Source: Burkholderia sp. GAS332
Lineage (GTDB): Bacteria > Pseudomonadota > Gammaproteobacteria > Burkholderiales > Burkholderiaceae
NCBI GenBank assembly: GCA_900142905.1
Contig: FSRV01000001.1
Coordinates: 3,162,001 to 3,226,000 of the forward strand
DNA: 64,000 nucleotides
Reading direction: 5' to 3'
In this document: positions 1 to 8,887 of the stretch, one piece after another
Layout: every line of letters starts with the position of its first letter
How positions within the stretch are numbered: position 1 is the first letter of the stretch
Notes under the pieces: model-generated
Told to the model about the DNA's origin: nothing
The model's database searches: none
The model's input: only the letters and a program-made list of their open reading frames with translations
Program-made: the position numbers and the translations under genes

Positions 1-18
1 CTGCTGGACACAGCCGCA

Positions 19-1287
19 GTGGCGGCGCCGCTCGCCGACCCTGCTGCGGCGCAACCCGCCGGCGCGGGCGCCGTACTGAGCACGGTGGAATCAGAGCCCG
101 CATGGCGCGCCGCCGCGCAGCGCTGCACCGCCGTGGCCGCGCAGTTCGCCGATCCGGTGGACCGCGAAGCACGCTTTCCCCACGAGGCTTTCGACGCGCT
201 CAAGCGCGAACGTTTGCTGTCGGCGATGGTGCCGGCCGCGTTCGGCGGTGCGGGACTCTCGCTCGCGGATGTCGGCGCGATCTGCGAAATGCTCGCGCAG
301 GGCTGCGCCTCGACCGCGATGGTGTACGCGATGCATCAGATCCAGGTGGCCTGCATCGAGGCGCACGGCAGCGAGTCGGCATGGCACCGGCAGTTGCTCG
401 CGCAACTGGTCGAGCATCAATGGCTGCTGGCTTCGGCGACCTCCGAAGAAACCATCGGCGGCAATATGCGCACCAGCGCCTGCTCGGTCGAACTCGACGG
501 AGAGCCGGGCAACCCACGCTTTCGCATCGAAAAGCTCGCGCCGACGATCTCCTACGGCGCGCACGCCGACGGCATTCTGGTCACCGCGCGCCGCACCGCT
601 GAATCGGCCGCGGCCGACCAGGTGCTGATCGTCGCGTTACGGGAAGAAACACAACTGGAAAAGCGGGGCGGCTGGGATTCGATGGGCATGCGCGGCACCT
701 GCAGCGAGGGCTTCCGGCTGGTCGCCACGGGACTCGCCGAGCAGATCCTGCCGACACCCTTCGCCGATATCGCCGATCAGACCATGCTGCCGGTCTCGCA
801 CACACTGTGGGCCTCGGTATGGACCGGCGTGGCCATTGACGCGGTCAATCGCGCGAAAGCCTTCTTCCGTGCGCAGGCCCGCTCGAAGCCCGGCGCGATT
901 CCGCCGGCCGGCCTGCGCCTCGCCGAAGCGGTCGGTCTGCTGCAGATGATGCAGGCGCGCCTGTCGGTCGCGCTCGAAGCGGCGCGCACCGCCCACCACG
1001 CGCGGCACGGCGGCTGCCAGGCCGATGCGCCGCTCTCGGCGATGCTCGGCTTCGCCTCCGACATGAATACGCTGAAGACCAGCATCTCGACCACGGCGCT
1101 GCAAGTCGTGCAGGAAGTGCTGATGATCTGCGGCATGGCGGGCTACAAGAACGGCACGGAATACAGCGTGGGACGGCATCTGCGCGACCTCTACTCCGCG
1201 CCGCTAATGATCAATAACGACCGTATCGCGCAGAACACGGCGAGCCTGTTGCTCGCACAGCGTCCTGCCACCCCGGGGAGAGCCTGA
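19..1287 (+). CDS. Acyl-CoA dehydrogenase family protein (start may lie upstream)
   Basis: This is an acyl-CoA dehydrogenase/flavin oxidoreductase-like protein of about 422 residues. It has the helical N-terminal domain, a central beta domain with the Ser/Thr-rich segment around SATSEETIGGN, and a C-terminal helical bundle ending near ICGMAGYKNGTEYSVGR. Members of the family oxidise acyl thioesters with FAD. The next gene is an amino acid:carrier-protein ligase, so the substrate may be an aminoacyl- or acyl-carrier thioester rather than a free CoA ester; that is inference. The first start codon is a GTG at 19, but the frame is open to the left edge, so the true start, and perhaps a carrier-protein gene, may be outside the window. 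The stop is 1 bp before the next ATG, so the genes are clearly cotranscribed. Confidence 0.8.
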   Translation: MAAPLADPAAAQPAGAGAVLSTVESEPAWRAAAQRCTAVAAQFADPVDREARFPHEAFDALKRERLLSAMVPAAFGGAGLSLADVGAICEMLAQGCASTAMVYAMHQIQVACIEAHGSESAWHRQLLAQLVEHQWLLASATSEETIGGNMRTSACSVELDGEPGNPRFRIEKLAPTISYGAHADGILVTARRTAESAAADQVLIVALREETQLEKRGGWDSMGMRGTCSEGFRLVATGLAEQILPTPFADIADQTMLPVSHTLWASVWTGVAIDAVNRAKAFFRAQARSKPGAIPPAGLRLAEAVGLLQMMQARLSVALEAARTAHHARHGGCQADAPLSAMLGFASDMNTLKTSISTTALQVVQEVLMICGMAGYKNGTEYSVGRHLRDLYSAPLMINNDRIAQNTASLLLAQRPATPGRA

Positions 1288-1288
1288 C

Positions 1289-2353
1289 ATGAACACGATG
1301 ACCGATACCGCCGCGCTGGCCGCTGCCGCCGCGGAACCCGCGGCGCCGACTTTCCGCGACGAACTGCTGGCCGCGGGCCTGCTGATCGATACCGGTGAAA
1401 ACGGCCTGTACGGCCGCAGCCAGATTTTCGAAGACGTGGTGGAGCGCCTGAACGTGGCGATCACGCATCTCGGCGCGGACCAGCAGCCGGAAGTGCTGCG
1501 CTTTCCGCCCGCCATGCGCCGCACCGATTTCGAAGACAGCGAATACCTGAAGAGCTTCCCGAACCTCGCCGGCACGATCCACTCGTTCTGCGGCAACGAC
1601 ATGGGCCACCAGCGCCTGTTGCGCGCACTCGACGACGCCATAACCGAGCGCGACGACGAACGCAGCGAAGAATGGATGGCGCAGCAGAAACCGACTCACG
1701 TGGTCCTCACGCCGGCCGCCTGCTATCCGATCTATCCGGTGATGGCGCGGCGCGGCCCGCTGCCCACCGGCGGCCGCACGATCGATGTGCTGTCGTATTG
1801 CTTCCGCCACGAACCGTCGCTCGATCCGGGCCGCATGCAGATGTTCCGGCAGCGCGAATACGTGCGCCTCGGCAGCGCCGAGCAGGTGATGGCGTTCCGG
1901 CAAATGTGGGTGGAGCGCGGCTCGCTGCTGATTACGCTACTGCAGCTGCCGGTGGAAGTGGATCTCGCCAACGATCCGTTCTTCGGCCGCGGCGGCAAGA
2001 TCGTCGCCGATAGCCAGCGTGCCCAGGCGCTCAAATTCGAACTGCTGATTCCGGTCGCCGACCCGCGCGGCAAGACCGCATGCCTCTCGTTCAACTATCA
2101 CATGGACCACTTCGGCGCGATCTGGAAAATCGCCTGCGAAGACGGCGCGGTGGCGCACACGGGTTGCGTCGGCTTCGGCATGGAGCGCATCACGTTGGCG
2201 CTGTTCCGTCATCATGGGCTCGATGTCAACGCGTGGCCGGACGATGTGCGCGCGCTGCTGTGGGGCGGCACCGAGGCGCGCGTGGCGCACGGCATGCATT
2301 CTATGCAGCCGGCCCCCACCGTGGTTGCGGAGGGTGCCGGAGATCGCGCATGA
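1289..2353 (+). CDS. Amino acid--[carrier protein] ligase, class II aaRS-like
   Basis: The protein (354 residues) is a truncated class II aminoacyl-tRNA synthetase-like enzyme related to the catalytic core of atypical archaeal SerRS. Motif 2 is visible at residues 172-190 (CFRHEPS, then FRQREYVRLG) and motif 3 at 295-304 (GFGMERITLA). The likely zinc ligands are Cys145, Glu175 and Cys293, as in characterised members from Bradyrhizobium. There is no tRNA-binding domain. Known relatives activate a small amino acid with ATP and load it on the phosphopantetheine of a carrier protein instead of tRNA. No carrier protein is visible here, so it may be just upstream of the window. The gene sits between an acyl-CoA dehydrogenase and a DUF1839 gene and overlaps the latter by ATGA. 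Amino acid specificity cannot be read from the sequence. Confidence 0.88.
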   Translation: MNTMTDTAALAAAAAEPAAPTFRDELLAAGLLIDTGENGLYGRSQIFEDVVERLNVAITHLGADQQPEVLRFPPAMRRTDFEDSEYLKSFPNLAGTIHSFCGNDMGHQRLLRALDDAITERDDERSEEWMAQQKPTHVVLTPAACYPIYPVMARRGPLPTGGRTIDVLSYCFRHEPSLDPGRMQMFRQREYVRLGSAEQVMAFRQMWVERGSLLITLLQLPVEVDLANDPFFGRGGKIVADSQRAQALKFELLIPVADPRGKTACLSFNYHMDHFGAIWKIACEDGAVAHTGCVGFGMERITLALFRHHGLDVNAWPDDVRALLWGGTEARVAHGMHSMQPAPTVVAEGAGDRA

Positions 2354-3411
2354 ATCCCTCCCCGATCCCCGTGCCGAAGGGCGTGCCATCCCCCTTCCCG
2401 TTGCCCCGCCGGCTCGATCTGCCGGCTGCGGGCGGCGCGGCTGCGCCCGCAGCGGCGCTGCGCCAGCACGCGCCGCACGCGCTGCATCAAGGCGAGCGCG
2501 TCTGGCAGGAGACCAACTGCTACATCGACCTGTGGATTGAACTGCTGCACGGCTTCGGGCTCGATCCGCGCGCGGCGCTCGGCTTTACCGTCACGCAGGA
2601 CTTCGAAGGCGACCAGTTCACATTCTTCAAATTCCCGCTCGAAGACCTCGAGCGGCTGTACGGCACCCAGGTGCAGGAACTGGCGATCTACGACTCGCTC
2701 GAAGCCCGCGTGCTCGCGCAAACCTCGCGCGGCCATACCGTGCTGGTGGAAGTGGACGGCTATTACCTGCCGAATACGCGCGCCACATCGTATCGGCGCG
2801 AACATCCGAAAACCACGGTAGGGATCGACTTTATCGATCCCACGGCGCACCGCCTCGGCTATTTTCACAACACGGGCTATTACCTGCTCGACGGCGAAGA
2901 CTACGACGGCGTGTTTCGCAAACTGCCGCAATTCGCGCAGCAGCCCGATCTGCTGTTTCCGTACGTCGAATTCGCCAAGCAGGCGCGGCCCGCGCTGGAG
3001 GGCACCGCGCTCGCCGAAGCATCGGCGGAATTGTTGTGCGCGCATCTAAACCGGCGGCCGCTGACCAATCCGATCTCGCAGTGGCGGGCCGTGTTTCCCG
3101 CGCATCTCGATACGCTGCTTGAACGCGGCGAGGCATTCTTCCATCCGTACTCGTTCAACCTGATGCGGCAGCTTGGCGCGAACTTCGAGTTGCTCTCGAA
3201 GTATCTGTTGTGGCTCTCCGCGCAAGGCTTCGAGGTGCCGGCGTCGATCCCGGCGGCGGCGCAAAGCATCGCATCGGAGTCGATGGTGATGCAGTTCCGG
3301 CTCGTGCGGGCCATCGCACGCGGACGCCGCGATTCGTGTGAAGACTGTTTCGACGTGCTCGAAAGCGCTTATGAAAAGACGCTGCCACCGCTTGCCGCAC
3401 TTGTGCTTTAA
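2350..3411 (+). CDS. DUF1839 family protein
   Basis: This 353-residue protein belongs to the DUF1839 family, recognised by the segments ETNCYIDLWIELLHGFG, DFEGDQFTFFKFP and VEVDGYYLPNT. I place the start at ATG 2350, which overlaps the upstream stop as ATGA; the frame is open further upstream, but only inside the ligase gene. The family repeatedly accompanies carrier-protein aminoacylating ligases and is thought, without proof that I know of, to act on the loaded carrier. Cys57, His152 and Asp160 could be a papain-like catalytic set, which would fit an acyl or aminoacyl transferase. That assignment is inference from residue type and spacing only. No signal peptide or membrane segment is seen, so a cytoplasmic role is expected. 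Confidence 0.8.
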   Translation: MNPSPIPVPKGVPSPFPLPRRLDLPAAGGAAAPAAALRQHAPHALHQGERVWQETNCYIDLWIELLHGFGLDPRAALGFTVTQDFEGDQFTFFKFPLEDLERLYGTQVQELAIYDSLEARVLAQTSRGHTVLVEVDGYYLPNTRATSYRREHPKTTVGIDFIDPTAHRLGYFHNTGYYLLDGEDYDGVFRKLPQFAQQPDLLFPYVEFAKQARPALEGTALAEASAELLCAHLNRRPLTNPISQWRAVFPAHLDTLLERGEAFFHPYSFNLMRQLGANFELLSKYLLWLSAQGFEVPASIPAAAQSIASESMVMQFRLVRAIARGRRDSCEDCFDVLESAYEKTLPPLAALVL

Positions 3412-3441
3412 CGAGCTCGAGTCGAGCTTCAGGAAATCGCC

Positions 3442-6087
3442 GTGGATGCGCTGACGACTGATCGGTTACCGGATGAAGGCGACTCGCATCCGGCGCCGTT
3501 TGCCAGGACGGCTGAAGCTGCCGGCATGACCATGAGCTTGAGCATGACCATGGCCGTTGCCGCATCCAAGGCCCAATCCCAGGAACCTCAAGACCTCTGG
3601 CCACAGCCACTCGACACGGGTTGGCAGTGCGTCAGCACGCCGGCCGGGGCCTGCGCGTCACCCGCCGACTTGCCTGCGCAGGGCTGGCTCGCCGCACAAG
3701 TCCCCGGCACGGTGGCGAGCGCGCGCCGTGCCGCAGGCCTGCTGGACACCGCGAATCCGCCACCACTCGCCTTCGACGATCACTGGTACCGGCTCACGCT
3801 GACCGGCACCGGCAAACGCCGTTTGCGCCTGCACGGCCTCGCCACGCTCGCCGAAGTCTGGCTCGACGGCATCGAGCGCCTGACGTCGGATTCGATGTTC
3901 GTCGCGCACGATCTCGACATCGAACTGCACGGCAGCGCGACCCTCGCGCTGTGCTTTCGCTCGCTGACTCCCGCGCTGGCGGCAAAACGCACACGTGCTC
4001 GCTGGCGGCCGCGGCTCGTCACACCCTCCACCTTGCGCAACGTGCGCACCACCCTGCTCGGCCATATGCCGGGATGGTGTCCATCGGTGCAGGCAGTGGG
4101 TCCATGGCGCCCGATTGAAATGTTGAGCGACGTGCCGCACGCATTCGACACGATTGATCTGACAAGCCGACTCGAAGACGACGACGGCGTTGTTTCGTTG
4201 ACGCTACATTTCCTGCATCCGCATGACGTCGACACGTGCGCGGCTTCGTTGAATTGCGGGGGCGTTGTTTCGTCTTTGCAATGGAGCGATGCATATACAC
4301 TGACCGGCAGCGTGCGTGTACCGCATGCCGAACGCTGGTGGCCGCACACGCATGGCGAGCCCACTTTATATCCTCTGACGTTGCAGCTTGATGACGAGCC
4401 CGCGATATCCCAATCATTGGGATCGGTCGGCTTCCGCCGCATCGAAGTGGATCGCGGCGCAGACGGTACGGGCTTCGCATTACGCGTGAATGACACGCCG
4501 GTGTTTTGCCGCGGCGCCTGCTGGACCAGCGCGGATCTCGTCACATTGAGCGGCACCGAGGCGCAATTGCGCCACGCTTTCGCGCTCGCTCGCGATGCAG
4601 GCATGAACATGCTGCGGGTCGGCGGCACGATGGTGTACGAGTCGGACACCTTCTATTCACTTGCTGACGAATACGGCCTGCTCGTCTGGCAAGACTTTGC
4701 GCTGGCGAATTTCGACTATCCGAACGATGCTGTCTTCAGCGCGTCCATCGAGCGCGAAGCGACGCAATTCCTGACCCGCACGCGGCGCTTCGCATCGCTC
4801 GCGGTGCTGTGCGGCGGCAGCGAAGTCGACCAGCAGGCGGCCATGTTCGGCCTGCCCGCTTCGATGCGCGCGCAACCACTCTTTACCGAACAGTTACCCG
4901 CCATCGTGGCGTGCGAGCGGTCGGACGTGCCGTATGTGAGCAATTCGCCCTCGGGCGGCGCGTGGCCGTTTTCGACTAATGAGGGCATCACGCATTACTA
5001 CGGCGTGGGCGCCTATCAACGCCCGCTCGACGACGTGCGTCGCTCGCAGGTCCGTTTCGCCGCCGAATGCCTCGCCTTCGCCAACGTGCCCGACGACGCC
5101 ACCTTGCACGACGCGCTGGGCACGATCCATCTGCACGATCCGCGCTGGAAAGCGGCCGTGCCGCGCGACCCCGGCGCCGGCTGGGATTTCGACGACGTGC
5201 GCGATCATTATCTTCAGACGCTTTACGGCGTCGATCCGGCGCGCTTGCGTTACGAAGACCCCGAGCGCTATCTGGATCTGTCGCGCGCGGTGGTCGCCGA
5301 GTTGATGGGCGACGTGTTCGCCGAATGGCGGCGCGCCGGCTCGACGTGCGGCGGCGCGCTGGTCTGGCAGCTCCAGGATCTGCGCCCCGGCGCAGGCTGG
5401 GGCTTGATCGACGCCACAGGACGGCCTAAAAGCGCCCTGCACGGCCTCGCGCGGACGCTGCAACCCATCCAGGTGGTCATGACCGACGAAGGCCTCAACG
5501 GCCTTGATATTCATCTGCTGAACGAACGTGCGGAACCGTTGCGCGCGCAACTGGAGCTGGTCTGCCTGCGCGACGGCAGCGTCAAGGTCGCGTCGGCCAA
5601 CCGCGCGGTCGAACTGGCGCCGCACAGCTCGCAGCGCATCAGCGCGGCCGGGTGCCTCGGCCAGTTCTTCGATTTCACGCACGCGTACCGCTTCGGTCCG
5701 CGCGGCCACGACGTCACGATTGCGACGCTGCGCGATCCAGCGAGCGGCCGGATTGTTTCAGAAGCGGTGCATCTGCCGGAGCGGCGCGCAGACGCTCGTC
5801 ACGACCTCGGCCTCACGGTCGGCGCCGAGCGCACCGCCGACGGCTGGCAGCTGATCATCGAGGCAAAGCGCTTTGCACGCTTCGTTCATATCATTGACAC
5901 GCATTACCGCGCGGCGCACGACTGGTTCCATCTGCCGCCAAACCGCCCCTGTGCCGTGCCGCTCCTCCCCATTGAACAATTCGTTGCGCGTGCATCTAAT
6001 ACGGCGTTTAAAGCTGACGCAACATGCGAAGCACCCGCTGGCGAAGTGCGCGCGATCAATGCGATTTCCGCCACCTTTTACGGCTGA
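3442..6087 (+). CDS. Glycoside hydrolase family 2, beta-mannosidase-like
   Basis: This 881-residue protein has the GH2 layout: an N-terminal jelly-roll sugar-binding domain (about 60-220), an immunoglobulin-like domain (about 230-335), a TIM barrel (about 340-670) and C-terminal beta domains. Candidate catalytic glutamates are Glu461 in CGGSE (acid/base) and Glu542 in FAAECLAF (nucleophile). Both differ from the usual beta-mannosidase context, so the substrate is open. The start is a GTG at 3442 with AGGAAA about 6 bases upstream. I see no convincing signal peptide, so it probably acts in the cytoplasm. It lies 30 bp behind DUF1839 on the same strand and closes the operon, which suggests that the carrier-protein pathway makes or trims a glycoconjugate, though this is only inferred. 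Confidence 0.8.
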   Translation: MDALTTDRLPDEGDSHPAPFARTAEAAGMTMSLSMTMAVAASKAQSQEPQDLWPQPLDTGWQCVSTPAGACASPADLPAQGWLAAQVPGTVASARRAAGLLDTANPPPLAFDDHWYRLTLTGTGKRRLRLHGLATLAEVWLDGIERLTSDSMFVAHDLDIELHGSATLALCFRSLTPALAAKRTRARWRPRLVTPSTLRNVRTTLLGHMPGWCPSVQAVGPWRPIEMLSDVPHAFDTIDLTSRLEDDDGVVSLTLHFLHPHDVDTCAASLNCGGVVSSLQWSDAYTLTGSVRVPHAERWWPHTHGEPTLYPLTLQLDDEPAISQSLGSVGFRRIEVDRGADGTGFALRVNDTPVFCRGACWTSADLVTLSGTEAQLRHAFALARDAGMNMLRVGGTMVYESDTFYSLADEYGLLVWQDFALANFDYPNDAVFSASIEREATQFLTRTRRFASLAVLCGGSEVDQQAAMFGLPASMRAQPLFTEQLPAIVACERSDVPYVSNSPSGGAWPFSTNEGITHYYGVGAYQRPLDDVRRSQVRFAAECLAFANVPDDATLHDALGTIHLHDPRWKAAVPRDPGAGWDFDDVRDHYLQTLYGVDPARLRYEDPERYLDLSRAVVAELMGDVFAEWRRAGSTCGGALVWQLQDLRPGAGWGLIDATGRPKSALHGLARTLQPIQVVMTDEGLNGLDIHLLNERAEPLRAQLELVCLRDGSVKVASANRAVELAPHSSQRISAAGCLGQFFDFTHAYRFGPRGHDVTIATLRDPASGRIVSEAVHLPERRADARHDLGLTVGAERTADGWQLIIEAKRFARFVHIIDTHYRAAHDWFHLPPNRPCAVPLLPIEQFVARASNTAFKADATCEAPAGEVRAINAISATFYG

Positions 6088-6719
6088 TTGTCGTCCCTGA
6101 ACTAGCTATGCCTTCGCAAGCCGCGTAAAACCTCGCGCTGCGCGAATTCACCTGTCTGGTCTACAGAAACACTGTTAGTTCTTTTGCGACTTCCTGACCT
6201 TCAAAAAGAGACAGTGCGTGCGACACCGTACGCAACGTATGGAACACATCTGAATCAATTCCGGCACATCCCGGACGCCCCCCGATAACGCGCACACAAA
6301 GGCTATTTCATCTGTGAGACACCCCCTGCAAAGGTATGCTCATCAGCCTCTAACCCAATCCGATCAAGGACTTGACTCGAATAAAAATACCCTGCGAAGG
6401 GGCCGTGGGTTAAGCAGGCGTTGTACAGAATTGAAACAAAAAGCCACATTTGGCTTCGCGCGCCGCTAAGGCCTGGTTCGCTGCGCCGCACCAGCACTCG
6501 TTTTCCCCAGGGTTGGCACGCTCCTCGCTAAAGAGAAAGCGCAGCACCGCGTCGCCGCCACGAGATCCACAAGAACGGCGGTGATGCATCAGGCCAATAC
6601 GGGGCCGTTCCTGTCCATCCCTCGCTGCTCGCCAGGCAGCACGTCGTTTATTCAAGGATGCAGGCATCGGATCAAAAAACACGAAGTCGCGCTGCGCGCG
6701 CCTTCAGCGAGGACCGATC
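6088..6719 (+). other. Intergenic region, 632 bp, before the exopolysaccharide locus
   Basis: No believable gene is seen here. The stretch is AT-richer than its flanks between about 6150 and 6470. It holds a sigma-54-like promoter at 6513-6529, listed separately, and otherwise separates the aminoacyl-carrier operon from the regulator gene at 6720. Short open frames on both strands lack ribosome binding sites and protein-like composition. Confidence 0.6.
6513..6529 (+). promoter_or_regulatory. Putative sigma-54 (-24/-12) promoter
   Basis: TTGGCACG, four bases, then TCGCT gives the invariant GG-N10-GC spacing of sigma-54 promoters (GG at 6515-6516, GC at 6527-6528). The -24 box is a perfect consensus match; the -12 box has TCGC instead of TTGC. 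It lies about 190 bases upstream of the Crp/Fnr-type gene and would drive that gene and possibly the polysaccharide genes behind it. This is a motif match only. Confidence 0.45.
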
Positions 6720-7454
6720 ATGTTGACACTTCAATCAGATCTGCACGGCAACCATTTGCTCGGCGCATTACCGTCCCACGAATGGCAAGCCCTTGCCCCG
6801 CATCTCGAGCTGGTTCATCTGCGCACCGAACAACTGCTGTGCGACTCTGGTCAACGCATCCATCACGTCTACTTCCCGACCACGGCGATCATCTCGATGC
6901 TCTCGACGATGGAAGACGGCAGCTCGGTCGAAATCGCCGCAGTCGGCCGCGAAGGCATGACCGGCGTGCCGGTGCTGACAGGCGGCGAAACCATGCCGAA
7001 CCGCGTACAGGTGCAATGCGCCGGCTTCGCCTACCGGATGAGCGCACAGGCGCTCAAGCAGCAATTCGCACGCTCTGACTTCCTGCGCCGCCTGATGCTG
7101 CTGTACATGCACGCACTGCTCACGCAAGTCGCGCAAACCGCGGCCTGCAATCGCCACCACGCGTTGAACAAGCAACTGTGCCGGTGGTTGCTGATCGAAG
7201 TGGACCGCGTGGCATCGAACGATCTGACGGTCACCCAGCAACTGATCGCCGACATGCTCGGCGTGCGCCGCGAAGGCATCACCGAAGCGGCCGGCAAGTT
7301 GCACGACGAAGGCCTGATTCATCACAGCCGCGGCCACATCAAGGTACTCGATCGCAAAGGTCTCGAAGCACGTGCCTGCGAATGCTACGGCCTCGTCAAG
7401 CGCGAATTCGATCGCCTGCTGCCGCGCCTGCGTCAGGCCGAAACCGTCGAGTAA
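6720..7454 (+). CDS. Crp/Fnr family transcriptional regulator
   Basis: This 244-residue protein has an N-terminal cyclic-nucleotide-binding-like beta-roll (about 10-130), a dimerisation helix, and a C-terminal winged helix (about 150-220) with the recognition region around TVTQQLIADMLGVRREGI. The Fnr-type N-terminal cysteine cluster is absent, so oxygen sensing through an iron-sulphur cluster is unlikely. It is the first gene of a same-strand run of polysaccharide genes and lies 45 bp before the sugar transferase, so it probably controls exopolysaccharide synthesis. Its ligand is unknown; cyclic nucleotides, including cyclic di-GMP, are possibilities by analogy with Burkholderia polysaccharide regulators of this family. 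A sigma-54-like promoter is found upstream. Confidence 0.85.
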   Translation: MLTLQSDLHGNHLLGALPSHEWQALAPHLELVHLRTEQLLCDSGQRIHHVYFPTTAIISMLSTMEDGSSVEIAAVGREGMTGVPVLTGGETMPNRVQVQCAGFAYRMSAQALKQQFARSDFLRRLMLLYMHALLTQVAQTAACNRHHALNKQLCRWLLIEVDRVASNDLTVTQQLIADMLGVRREGITEAAGKLHDEGLIHHSRGHIKVLDRKGLEARACECYGLVKREFDRLLPRLRQAETVE

Positions 7455-7499
7455 CAAATCGACCCAAGGCTGCATCGTTCGATTACAGGGTAGATCACC

Positions 7500-8885
7500 A
7501 TGTTCAGGAATACTGCGCGATGTCTCGACGCACTCTTTGTGATTGCGGGCGGGCTGCTCGCTCATTGGATGCGTTTTTCGACGCCGATCGCGTTGTCGGA
7601 CACCGAGCGTCTTCTGATCGCCTTCAACTGTGTGCTCGTGCTGCTGATGTTTCCCGGCTTCGGCGTCTATGAAACGTGGCGCGGCAAGTCGCTGCCTGCC
7701 ATGCTGTTGAGAGTCGCCGCCGCGTGGCTGGTGGTGGTCGCCACCGCCCTGCTGCTGGCGTTCACCTTGCACCGCATGGATGCGGTGTCGCGGCTATGGT
7801 TCGCGTACTCCACGCTGATCTCCGGCGCGCTGATCATCGCCACCAAGTGCCTCGTGCATGTGGCCTTGCAGAGCGTGCGCCGGCGCGGCATGAACTTCCG
7901 CACGGTCGCGATCGTCGGCGCACCCGGCTTCTCGCGTACCTTGCTCGCGCATCTCAACCATGCGCCACAAGCCGGCTTCAGGCCCGTCTGCGTCTTCGAC
8001 ACCAGCATCGAAGCGGCCGGCACCTACGGCGTGCGTCTCAATCGCCTGCCCGTGCTGACCGATCTGAATGCGTTCGCCGCCAAGGTGCGCGAAGAGCATG
8101 TGAACGAGGTGTGGCTCGCTTTACCGCTCTCAGAAGAACATATGATCTATCGCTTCACGCACATGTTCAGACATGACTTCGTGAATCTGCGCTTTATTCC
8201 CGATGTACGCAGCCTCTCGCTTTTCAACCACGCGCTGGTCGATGTCGTCGGTTTACCGACGCTCAATCTGAGCGCGACACCCGTCGCGTCGCCGCAGATG
8301 TGGCCCAAGCTGATCTTTGACCGCCTGTTCGCGGCGGCTGCGCTGCTGGTGCTCGCGCCCGTGTTCATCGCACTCGCGATCGGCATCAAGCTGAGCTCGC
8401 CGGGGCCGGTGTTCTTCCGCCAGACCCGCAAGGGCGTGGACGGCCAGCCGTTCGCGATCTACAAGTTCCGCTCGATGACCGTGCACCACGAAGCGCACGG
8501 CCAGGTCACGCAGTGCGCGCGCAATGACGCGCGCGTCACGAAGCTCGGTGGCTTCATGCGTCGCACCAGTCTCGACGAACTGCCGCAATTCCTGAACGTG
8601 CTGCTCGGCCAGATGTCGGTGGTCGGGCCGCGTCCCCATGCGGTCGAACACGACGATCTCTACAAGGATCAGGTGTACGGCTATATGAACCGCTACCGGA
8701 TCAAACCAGGCATCACCGGCTGGGCGCAGGTGAACGGCTATCGCGGTGCCACCACCAAGGTCGAAAAGATGGAGGCGCGCGTCAAGTTCGATCTCTTCTA
8801 TATCCACAACTGGTCGTTCTGGTTCGACATGAAGATCGTGTTCATCACGATTTTCAAGGGTTTCGTCGGCCGCAACGCATTCTGA
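7500..8885 (+). CDS. Undecaprenyl-phosphate hexose-1-phosphate transferase
   Basis: This 461-residue membrane protein has several N-terminal transmembrane helices (within about residues 1-115), a central nucleotide-binding-like domain, a further helix near 280-300, and the C-terminal bacterial sugar transferase domain. Diagnostic parts are the stretch from KLIFDRLF through [14 protein letters not shown], then [25 protein letters not shown] and [11 protein letters not shown]. Such enzymes, as in WcaJ and the UndP-glucose transferases, start each polysaccharide repeat by moving hexose-1-phosphate, usually glucose, from UDP-sugar to undecaprenyl phosphate at the inner membrane. It is the priming enzyme of this locus. 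The next gene starts 2 bp after its stop. The exact sugar is not readable from the sequence. Confidence 0.92.
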   Translation: MFRNTARCLDALFVIAGGLLAHWMRFSTPIALSDTERLLIAFNCVLVLLMFPGFGVYETWRGKSLPAMLLRVAAAWLVVVATALLLAFTLHRMDAVSRLWFAYSTLISGALIIATKCLVHVALQSVRRRGMNFRTVAIVGAPGFSRTLLAHLNHAPQAGFRPVCVFDTSIEAAGTYGVRLNRLPVLTDLNAFAAKVREEHVNEVWLALPLSEEHMIYRFTHMFRHDFVNLRFIPDVRSLSLFNHALVDVVGLPTLNLSATPVASPQMWPKLIFDRLFAAAALLVLAPVFIALAIGIKLSSPGPVFFRQTRKGVDGQPFAIYKFRSMTVHHEAHGQVTQCARNDARVTKLGGFMRRTSLDELPQFLNVLLGQMSVVGPRPHAVEHDDLYKDQVYGYMNRYRIKPGITGWAQVNGYRGATTKVEKMEARVKFDLFYIHNWSFWFDMKIVFITIFKGFVGRNAF

Positions 8886-8887
8886 CC

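Noticed and set aside
2080..2349. N-terminal extension of the DUF1839 frame into the ligase gene
   Set aside because: The ATG at 2350 overlaps the ligase stop as ATGA and starts the family-like sequence; the extension is Arg-rich out-of-frame ligase code.
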